From Setoptus koraiensis (taxonomy: Eukaryota; Arthropoda): a stretch of DNA of 64,000 bases. Every line of letters begins with the position of its first letter. Position 1 is the stretch's first letter. Positions 55,238 through 64,000 of the stretch are shown here, one piece after another. The notes under the pieces were generated by a model. It was not told the origin of the DNA. It saw only the letters and a list, made by a program, of their open reading frames with translations, and ran no database searches. Location: NCBI GenBank assembly GCA_048013815.1, contig CM106586.1:19592001-19656000 (forward strand). The letters are read 5' to 3'. Both the position numbers and the translations under genes were made by a program.

Positions 55238-57415
55238 CACCTGTGCAAACGGACGACAACGGCAGCGAACAACAACAGCAACAACAACAGCAACAGCAAA
55301 CGACAACAGCGACAGCAAACAACGAGCGACGGCGGACAGCAACAAAACGCGCCGAGCCGCTTGAAACAATCGCAAAATGGTGTGCTCGCTCGGTGCGAGC
55401 CAGGCCCATCACTCAATCGCTATCTGGCGGAACCATCAACAGGTGAGCTGGCCGATGATTGGTCGGCGCACTTGCGTCAGTCGGCGCTCAATCAGCTGAC
55501 CAACTCTCGCCCGTCGACCCGGCCAATCGGCGGCCGTCGGGCCGCCTGACCGTCGAGTGTGCGGCGGCCGCGCGAGGCTGCTGTCAGCACCAGATCATCA
55601 AGTGCAGATAACCGATGGTCGTCGTGCAATTGTGTGGTCAGTCATTCGGTTGGCTGGCGAGCCGTCGTGCTAGCCGTCGGTCGCCGGTCAGCGCAAAACC
55701 GTTATTGCGTCAGCATCGACCACCCTGCTAATGCAAAGCTAATGATAACAGTAATAACGGCAAACAATGATTCATTGATGGCCACGCTGATTATCGGGCT
55801 AATCTAATAGAGTTGACTGTCGGCCACTTCCGGCGCCGGCCAGATTGTTTGCGCAAGATAGCAATTAGCCCATGTGTGTGTGTGCGCTGTGACGGCGCAC
55901 GCCGGACAACAAAATATTTAAACACGATGATTAATTGAATTTCGGCCGGCCGGCCCGACTCAATCAATCCGATCGTTCCTGTCGGGCTTATCGCAGGCCA
56001 TCGCCGGCCGGCGCCGCCCGGTGCCCGGTGCCCGTTGCGACGCGATAACCGCAAATCGCTCGTCTGTTTGTTTGTTTATCCGTTGGTGCGATTTTTGAGT
56101 TTTCATTTTCGTTGGCCCGGCGCCGCTGCGGCTGCCACCGCGATGCCGCCGTCCGCTGTCCGCTGTCCGCTGTCAGTGTTATTAATGAATGAATGAACTG
56201 CCAGCGCAAGCGCACAGCGAGCCGCGGATATTTTGCCAATGCGAAAGCCAATTCGAATTCGGAAAATTTGAAGAATTCCGCAAATTTGCGGCCCGGCACA
56301 CAAAGATTGATGATAATCGTGCCGCCGAAACCAGTCGGGCTCTTCACTTTCGAAGCCGGCCCGCAACTGCGCACAGCCGATGCGCGCTCGTATCGCGCAG
56401 TTGCGTTCGACGGCGAGCCGCTCGGCTCGGGCGCTAATCCGGCCGGCGCCGGAGATGGACGAGCCGGCGATTTGGCGAGCCACCGACAGCGAGACTGCGT
56501 GCGCTCTATGGGACACAGACTCTGCTTCACAGAGATACTCGGAGATAAGCGCATTGTTGTTAATTAAAGGCACAGTTGATTGGATTCTTTCGTCCCGCAA
56601 CAAATGCAGCGGCCCGCCGGCCGCTGTGAGCGGCCACGGGTTGCGGCGCACAGAACGGGCCGGCCCGCCCGAGCGATCGCCGATGTGCCGTTCTGACCGA
56701 TCGGTGGCAGCGAGCGAGCAAACAATTGCGTAATATACATACGATATTATATCACCGAGTGATACAATGGACGCGCTACAAAACAGCCAGCGAGTCGTGC
56801 GTTGTGTGAATCGCGAAACACGCCGCCTTGGCGAGCCCCGATTGGCGCCAGGTCGTGACGCAATGATTATTCACGCGGTACGCAGACAATGCAAACACAG
56901 CAGATTATCATCATCTCACCTGAGATGATCGGGCCGAGATTGCACTTGTGGCCGAGCTGACATGCTCGAGTTGGGATTTGCAATTTTGGCAATTTTGGCA
57001 ATTTCGGCAATTTCGCATTTGCGATTGCAGTTGGCGGCTCAGTTTGCTCGTCGCAATTCGGCTGCCATCGTTGCCGGGCCGGGCGGCCCGTCGACAGGCC
57101 AACCGGGCGGCTGATTGATAATTGGATTAGAGGGTGAGTGAGCGATTGTTGCTCATTAGTGCCGCTCGCACAAACTGGATTTTGTTTGTTTTCGCGCGAT
57201 TCGAAGCGCATATTCTGTTCAACAGAATGTGTTGTGTCCACTTTCGCTGCCCAGTGCTTTCGTTTGTGACTGCGGCGAGCCCGGTGCTCGGTTTGAGCTC
57301 GGGTAGGCGCCTCGTGGCTGGCGAGTAGCGACTCGCCGGCGTCAGTGGGCCGAGCTGTGCCGTCGGCCGGCTAGCATTTGCTCGCGCACTGACGCGCACT
57401 AATCGCAGCCGGCCC

Positions 57416-57480
57416 GTCGCGTACCCGAGGCAGCGCAGAGTCGCGTACCCGAGGCAGCGCAGAGTCGCGTACCCGAGGCT
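57416..57480. repeat. 24-bp tandem repeat with GTCGCGTACCCGAGGCAGCG
   Basis: Two complete and one partial, essentially identical 24-bp units. The lack of divergence suggests recent expansion. Confidence 0.9.
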
Positions 57481-57895
57481 ATATTTGAGCGCCACTGGCG
57501 GACCAAAGACTCTGCTCAGCAGAGTGCGCTGGGCATTGCGAGCGGCAGAGAGACTTTCAATTTTGGCAACAACAATTTCGGTGTTGTTTGCACGATGACG
57601 TAACAACTGACAAGTTGTGATGGCGTAATGATGCGCCGATGGTGCGAACAGGTGGCGTCATTTGCATGCAACTCAACGAGACGACACAACCTGCTCCATT
57701 AGGCTAATGATCGTGGCGGTGGCATTGGCATAATCAGCATAATTAGCATCATTATGATTATTATCATTATTAGCAGCTAATCACTCGTCCTGACTAATGG
57801 CCGCAACTAATCAGAGGATGGCCGTTTAACACCAGCGGCCAGTGACAAGCGTCGCCGCTGAACTTTGTGGCCGGCGCTACCTGTGGCAGCCACAT

Positions 57896-58045
57896 CAACA
57901 TTACGCAACAGCACAACATGGCAACATTACGTAACGACATCACATCACAGCAACATTAGGTAACGACACAACATCACATTACGTCACAGCACAACATGAA
58001 AACATTGCAGCGTCAGAGCATCGAGACATTGCAGCATGACAACAT
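57896..58045. repeat. Degenerate ACATTACGTAACG / CACAACAT repeat
   Basis: Irregular repeats of CAACATTACGYAACRRCAYAACAT over about 150 bp. Confidence 0.65.
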
Positions 58046-58235
58046 TACATAATCGGGGCTAGTTGTGAGCGACTCTGGCCAACTTTTTGGCAGCCGTCGG
58101 CCGCGACAAGCCGATCACGCTTGCGCAATCGGGCTTGACCATAACTGTCGAGTCAAGTTCATGCACCCGATGCAAAATGTCCTTGGCGTGCTCCGCCGAC
58201 CATTGGCGCCGCCGATTTGCACGCTCAGATTGCCC

Positions 58236-58372
58236 GATTTCGCCCTATTTCTCGCTATTTCGCCCAATATTGCACAATTTCGCCCAATATTGCCCAATTT
58301 CGCCCAATATTGCTCGATTTTCGTCCAATTTTAGGTCGATTTTCGTCCAATTTTAGGCCGATTTCGCGCCGA
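58236..58372. repeat. Repeat of TTTCGCCCAATATTGCCCAA
   Basis: Alternating TTTCGCCCAAT and ATTGCCCAA blocks, then TTTTCGTCCAATTTTAGG twice. The AATATTG core is self-complementary, so single strands could fold. Motif style resembles the GGGCGATTTC repeat of the cadherin intron at 41.9 kb. Confidence 0.75.
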
Positions 58373-60088
58373 GCGGGCGCCCCACGGTCGCGCCCCGACC
58401 GGCAAATGGCGCCCGTTCGCCCGTCCCATTTCGCAATGCCGGAGCCAGCGGTGGCCTCGCAAGCGGCAATTCATGAATGGGCAGTTGTGAGTGGGCATGC
58501 GATTAATGGCGCAAGCATGATGAAAAGATGCCATTGCCGGCGCGCAAAATGCACTTGTCATGTGGCATGGGCAGCAACAGGTCCGTTTAGTGCGGCGTAA
58601 TTACTATTTATCCGCCATTATTCATTATTTATCGTCCGACGGTCGGGCCGCGACGGCAAGTTGCGCCGCGCTAATGCCACGGCGAGAAACGACAAGAGGC
58701 CGTTGCGTGATCAAAACAATCTGTGCGCACTTAATCCCTCGGCCGGTCATTTGCGGCCCGGCGAGCCGCGGCAAACTGCGCCGAGCTCCGGCGCCAGCAC
58801 CAGCGCAAATGGCAAAGAGCGACAGGCACTCAGAAATGGATAGAGCTCTGGCGCAAAATTACGTAATGGCGTTGCGGCGACAGCGACACTGGCGCGCCAA
58901 TTGCGTGTGTGGGAACCCACGGCTGGACGCTTTCGCTGCCGCGCCGGTCTCTGGCCGGTTTCGGGCTGAAACTTTCGGCCGGAGCCGGCCGCATGAGCGC
59001 TAAATGATTATGCGCGGCTGTATCAGCTATTTCTGGCTGGTTGTTGCGCGCTCAGCAGAGGCATAAATAGTGATAATAATAATAAATTCTCGCGCAACCA
59101 TTATAGTGCGCCGAGCCGGGCCGGGCCGGGCCGGCGATCAATTTAAGGCTCGACGCGAATGCAAACACCGAATGGCCTGCCATTTAGCTGCATCATCGGC
59201 CGTTTCGGAGGGCATCGGCACGGCAAAAACGTTGCCAGCTATCACATTGGCCTAAACGGCGCAATTTGTGCTGCTGCGAATGCCGGCGAGCGACTTTTGC
59301 CGAGTTGGCAGCGACCGGCTCGCCGAGCCACTGTTGCCGGGTTCGCAAACGAAACGGTGTGCTGGCCGGGCCGGCCGCGTCACACCGGCCCGGCGCAGCC
59401 GATTGGCGGGGTCATTCCGTTTAAGTGTCGGGCCACGTTCCAGCCGCCACCGATCGCCGGCGTCTCGCCGAACAGTATGGCCACTGACCGCTCTTGGCGC
59501 TGCAGCTCGCCCTCGGAATGAGTGGCGTCGCCGGCGGAACCGGCCGATCGCGCCGCACTCAGCCGGCATCCGAGCGCCGAAAATTGTCGCGCCGCGCCGA
59601 AAATCGCCGACAGGGGGCCGGCAAAACGAACCCGGCCGGGCGGCCCGTTCGGAAAGAGTTCGCCCGTTAGCGTCTGGCGACACTGTGGAAATAAACGCCG
59701 ACCTTGCGACGGCGACAATTCGCAGCCGATTCGTTGTGCGCCGCCGCAGAATTGTCGGCTGCCGAGCTCGCCAAAACGGATCGCGTGAACGCACACACAA
59801 ACGCACACTCTAATGGCCAGTTGGGCAATTGGGAATTTATCCGAATTGCCGAATGGCCATTACGTAAACGGCGTCGGCGCCGGCGCAACCGCTGACACAG
59901 ATAGATAGAGATATCTGCTGGTCGTCGACCTCGGCCGGCGCTGTCGGTTGTCGAACGGCCGTCACTTCGGCCATCGAATGCCGTCGCTTCGGCCGTCGAA
60001 CGGCCGGCGCGAATTGTCGACACTCACACAGCCTGTGTGTCATAGGCGTGATGCAACAAATTCGTCAAGTTCGATTGAGCCGTCGCGA

Positions 60089-60126
60089 CAGGTGAAGTGA
60101 CAGGTGAAGCGACAGGTGAAGCGACG
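60089..60126. repeat. 12-bp tandem repeat GACAGGTGAAGY, 3 copies
   Basis: Three units, each containing CAGGTG, an E-box core (CANNTG). On the minus strand it reads TCACCTGTC. Confidence 0.85.
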
Positions 60127-61763
60127 GCAGCGCTGGCTGTGGCTGGCGCCGCAGTGTTGCCATTGACAACTTGTTGCTGTCGGCCGGACAGTGTCGCATT
60201 GGTATTTTGTGTGTGTTTTGTTGGAAAGTGTCTCATTGTGTGTTTGTGTGTGTGTGCGTCGTCTCGGTGTTTGTGTGTGTGTGTGTGTGTCGTATTCCGA
60301 CAGCCGGACGGCGGCGTTGCGATGCGCCGTCCGACAATCAGCGAGTCGAGATGCGTAAAAAGACGCGCCTAAATAGGGCCTAATGGCGCCACCGGTGGCG
60401 CCGATTCGGCGTAAGCGGTCTGACTCGACTTGAACCCGGCGGCCGCAAACGAGCCCGGGATGCGCCGCCAATTGCCGGTGGCCGGCGGCCGGTGGCGGAT
60501 ATTTGCGAGGTCACCAGCCAAGTGCAGCGAAACACATCGGCGGCCAGCGAGAGCGTGACGGTCACGTCGAAAAGTGACCATTAAACGCTCACGATGCTGA
60601 TGAGCGCACCGTCGAGTTGTTGACATTGTTGATGTCGTTGTTTGTGTCGTTGTTGTTGCTGTTGTTGTTGATGTTGGCTCTCGGTGGCCGCTTGTTTGCT
60701 CGTTTGGCCGCTCGATTGTTCGGCTGTTGGCCGTCGATTGGCGGGCGAGAAACGCGCGACGAGCAGCAAAACAAGCGACAATGGCCCGTCGCTCTGTTTA
60801 ATTAAGCAACAACAACAGCAACCACAACAAACAAAGACAACAACAACAACAAGTAAAAGCTCGCTCGCCTGTGTCTCTCACTGCGTTTCGCAGTGGCGAG
60901 TGTCGCCATTGTGTGACGCAACAAAGACACAATCCGGTAGAGATCGCCAGCGGGGCATTATTGATTTAGATTTGATCGCACAGCGACGCGCCTCGGACAA
61001 TGTGCGAGCTTCAATCAGTGAGCTGTTTGCGCGACGAGAACACTTGTCGTTGTCGAGCGACTCGCAGCTTGCGAGGGCTTGCGAACGCTCGAACAGAAGC
61101 TGCTATTATTATCGTCATTGTGTTGCATCAGCGACAGCGACGACAACAACAACGACAACGACAACAACAGCGACAATAATAGCGATCCTTTGTTCTTTGT
61201 CGACAATTTAGTAGTTGGCTGGCAAACAATAAATAAGCACACAAACAAAAGATTATATTAAGAGCCGGCCCGAGCGACGGGCACAGAAGCCGCCACTTGA
61301 GCCACTTGCCACGGCCGGCGCGACGGCCCGCGCTTGTGCCAGCCGATGCGACAGCCTGACCGGAAATGACCGGCCACACTGCCACCTGTCAAGTGCGATG
61401 ACAGTTGTTGCGCCGCTCGAGCCCACTATTTATGCCACCTATTTATACCTGTGTGGCTAGCACCAATTATGCTAGCCACAGCGCTGGCGATAGTGGCCCG
61501 AATGGCACTTTTGGCACGCTGGCCAGCCAAACAGAGACCTAAATACGGCTAAATCGGCCCCTGCGCAGCCAACAAAGCCAGCCTGTCTGGACAGAGCGAT
61601 AGAGAGAGAGAGCCTAAATAAACCTAAATAAAGTCGCTCATTGTGTCGGCGACGCGCTGACTCGGCACGGCAAACGCTGAGCAAACACTGACACGGCCGA
61701 CGCAAACAAAGAGATAATGTCCAGATAATTAATGCGCTAATTGGTTCATCTGTCCGCTGAACA

Positions 61764-61820
61764 GTCTGACAGTTGAAACAGTCTGACAGTTTAAACAGTC
61801 TGGCAGTTGAAACAGTCGGA
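61764..61820. repeat. 18-bp tandem repeat CAGTCTGACAGTTGAAA, 3 copies
   Basis: Three and a half units with minor variation. Confidence 0.85.
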
Positions 61821-63345
61821 CGGGCGAACCGGCGCCGAGCCGGACAGCGACGCTCAAGCGAGAGTTGATTATCAAATTATCAGGCCAAGTTTGGTTTGAG
61901 CCGAGCGAGCGATAACGGCGAGCGGCCAATTGGGCCAGTGCACTCTACTGGCTTGCGTGAGTCCCGGCAGAGACAAGCGCCAAAACAAAGAGGATGCGGT
62001 CGCGTAAATTTAAATAATAAATAATCCGACACTTTTTTGTTTCTGGCTGGCACTTGTTGCAATTTGCAACGCCGCCAAGCGACACCAACAGCCGCCCACG
62101 CGACCCACAATGCGAGCGCACACATATGGCGTGTTTGTGCTCATCAGTGGCCAGTCATTGGGCGCGAAACAGGTGAGTCGGTCGCGTTCTCTTCTTTGCA
62201 ATTGTTGTTTTTGCAATGCAAAACGAATGCGCTCCGCCGTTGTGGGTTGCGCGCAACGACACAACAAAACGCACGACGGGCGTCGCCAGAAATTCTGATG
62301 CGCGTACTGGTCGCGTTCGTTCGAACTGGTCGCTCGAATCCGTCGCTCGAATTCGCCGTTTGCCCGGTTCGAATTCGTGTGCGAATTCGCACATTCGGAG
62401 CCGACGCTGCTCGAAGTTCGAAGCCGACGCCGCTCGAACTTGGCATCCGACGCTGTTCGTCCGCTCACCTTGGGCGTGCGCTGCGCACCTATCCCAACTG
62501 ACTGACTAACTGACCGGCTAATTACCGCCAATTGGGCTCTCGCTCGCGATTCGCTCAGCGGCAGCCGAATTTCAATGAATTTGCATTGCGCAACTCGCCG
62601 TTATTGCGCAATGCAAATTCTGACGAGCACGTGTGATGCTCACGGTCGTTAGCCGGTGGTCGCCCTGTTTCGCCGGGTCCCACACAATGTTTTGAGCGGA
62701 CGACGCCACAATTGGCAACTAACGCAACTTGTCGCTGCCGGTCGCCCGTCGTCATTGCCGTTGTTGCCGTCGTTGTTGCCATCGTCGTTGCCGTTGTTGT
62801 TGCCGTGATTGTCGTGGCTGCCGCTGAGCGGTGGCCATCCGAGACGGGCCGCATCGTGGGCCGGTCTCGGGTTTCGCCAAGTGGCGCCAGCGGCTGCTTG
62901 CTGTGAGCCAGTGAGAGTTTGTTTTCATCACCGAAATCACTATTGAGTGACCGGTGTGAACGCGCACCCACCTGCTCCGCTCGCAATCACTTTCGCCACG
63001 CTTGGCCAGCGGTGAGCACGGGCGAGCACCCGTAAACGGCCAACGGTGACCGGTGCAAGATGCAAGGTGCAAGGTGAGCGCTCAGCGGCAGGTGAGCGCG
63101 GACAGGAAGTGGGCCAGTCAATAATGATTAATTAATCAACATTGGACGGCTTATCGCCGCAGCGATCTTGCGCTCGGCGCCATTGTTTACCGCTACCGGT
63201 TGGAAAGTGCCCGACCGACACGGTGCGGTGCGTTGCGACACTCGGGTACGCCTTGCACCGTGCCGGGCACGACTACGCGAGCACTGCGCGAACCGTGCGA
63301 GTCACGCGGATACCCGACCGGCCGACTGCGCGAAAACCCGACCAG

Positions 63346-63463
63346 CCGAATATCCGAATATCCGAGTATCCGAATATCCGAATATCCGAGTATCCGAATA
63401 TCCGAATATCCGAATATCCGAATATCCGAATATCCGAATATCCGAATATCCGAATATCCGAAT
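63346..63463. repeat. 8-bp minisatellite, unit CCGAATAT, about 14 copies
   Basis: Head-to-tail CCGAATAT with three CCGAGTAT variants, then degenerate copies up to 63486. Open in three plus frames and on minus because three units equal 24 bases without stops. ORFs of 73-190 codons across it are repeat artefacts. Confidence 0.92.
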
Positions 63464-63689
63464 GTGCGAGTGTGCGGGTATCCGAGCCGCCCAACGGACG
63501 GGACTGAGGCGGCGCCGGCCCGTCCGACAGGCGAGCCGAACTGGATGTCGCTGGAGCGGCGGCGAGCGCATCGCGTTCGAACGGCGCTCGATCGATCTGA
63601 TCTTTTATCTTTTTTATTGGCTATCATCAGTTACATCATTTATCCGGCCGCCGATAGTTGATTGGTGGGCGCGCATTTCGCTTTCGCTT

Positions 63690-63737
63690 GCCGGTCGCCG
63701 GTCGCCAGTTGCCGGTCGCCGGTGGCCGGTTGCCGAT
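63690..63737. repeat. GCCGGTCGCC / GTTGCCGGTCGCCG short tandem repeat
   Basis: Six to seven imperfect 6-7-bp GCCGGT(C/G)GCC-type units. Confidence 0.75.
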
Positions 63738-64000
63738 TGAATTGCAGTTAAAATCCTTGATATCAAAAGGCAGTGAGAGGGTCGCAAAAAACGCCAGACT
63801 CTCTCACAGGGACTTTTTTGGCTTGACTATTGCGTCAGTCGTAGTCGACATAAACGCATGCCGGTTGCGTAACAGAGCGCCACCGGCTCACGGGCGATGA
63901 GCGCTTAATAGCCTAATGGCGCCCTAATGGCAACGGCAACGATAACGCCAATACCAATGGTAATAGCAATGGTAATGGCGCCAGTCGCATTCATTAGTTG

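Larger units (their letters stand above)
52760..64000. other. Gene-poor GC-rich region upstream of the cadherin gene
   Basis: More than 11 kb without a supportable coding exon. Many ORFs of 60-190 codons occur on both strands, often overlapping in three or more frames, as expected for GC-rich DNA depleted in TA-starting stops. The region has many short minisatellites with unrelated units (listed separately), CAR and GT microsatellites, and homeobox-like TAATTA sites scattered throughout. It may hold the promoter, 5' UTR exons and enhancers of the cadherin gene or of a gene beyond the window. Confidence 0.5.

Noticed and set aside
59252-59813. Overlapping 180-codon ORFs on both strands
   Set aside because: Mutually antisense, arginine/alanine-rich compositions typical of chance ORFs in GC-rich DNA; no homology recognised.
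60684-61211. 175-codon plus-strand ORF
   Set aside because: Built on CAR and ACA repeats with no conserved domain and no splice context.
63346-63463. CRISPR-like regular array
   Set aside because: Direct head-to-tail 8-bp units without spacers; this is a eukaryotic minisatellite.
63168-63740. 190-codon ORF with ISEYPN repeats
   Set aside because: Entirely due to the 8-bp CCGAATAT array.
1-64000. tRNA and rRNA genes
   Set aside because: I looked for TTCGANTCC-type B-box stretches paired with a plausible acceptor stem and found none I could support by eye.

Overview
The window is nuclear DNA from an animal, most likely an arthropod. It carries GT-AG introns, AATAAA polyadenylation signals, a multidomain RhoGEF, a classical cadherin of the cadherin-23 class, a microsomal P450, and long CAG/CAA (polyQ/N/T) tracts of the kind common in fly and mite regulatory genes. 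I cannot name the species. A mite or other chelicerate is possible, but that is inference only.

Layout. (1) 1-17.4 kb: one plus-strand gene of 12 deduced exons encoding a protein of about 2,754 aa. It has a very long disordered polyQ/N N-terminus, then DH and PH domains (PLEKHG-like RhoGEF). Its introns and 5' flank are GC-rich and full of short tandem repeats. (2) 17.4-40.1 kb: a visibly AT-richer island without the CAG/CAA tracts. It is filled with small, mostly secreted, tandemly or invertedly duplicated genes: two related cysteine-poor secreted proteins (18.3, 19.8 kb), a lone secreted protein (21.1 kb, minus), a cluster of four intact secreted thioredoxin-fold genes plus one decayed copy (23.0-31.9 kb), and three acidic secreted proteins (33.3, 36.6, 38.6 kb) interleaved with one whole P450 (33.9-35.5 kb, minus) and two P450 5' stubs. 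(3) 40.3-52.8 kb: one minus-strand gene of 10 deduced exons encoding a cadherin of about 3,197 aa. Its juxtamembrane region, transmembrane segment and C-terminal TEL tail match cadherin-23. (4) 52.8-64 kb: no supportable gene; GC-rich DNA with many unrelated short minisatellites, probably upstream of the cadherin gene.

The two large genes point toward each other and look like conserved chromosomal neighbours. The island between them has behaved as a gene nursery. Promoter modules, first exons and whole gene pairs have been copied in both orientations, thioredoxin domains have been gained, lost and had their active sites changed, and P450 copies have decayed beside duplicated acidic-protein genes. 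The enrichment in signal peptides together with a P450 suggests an extracellular, diet- or host-facing function, but nothing in the sequence proves this. All exon structures were deduced by eye from splice consensus, reading-phase agreement and family alignment; transcripts are needed to confirm them.
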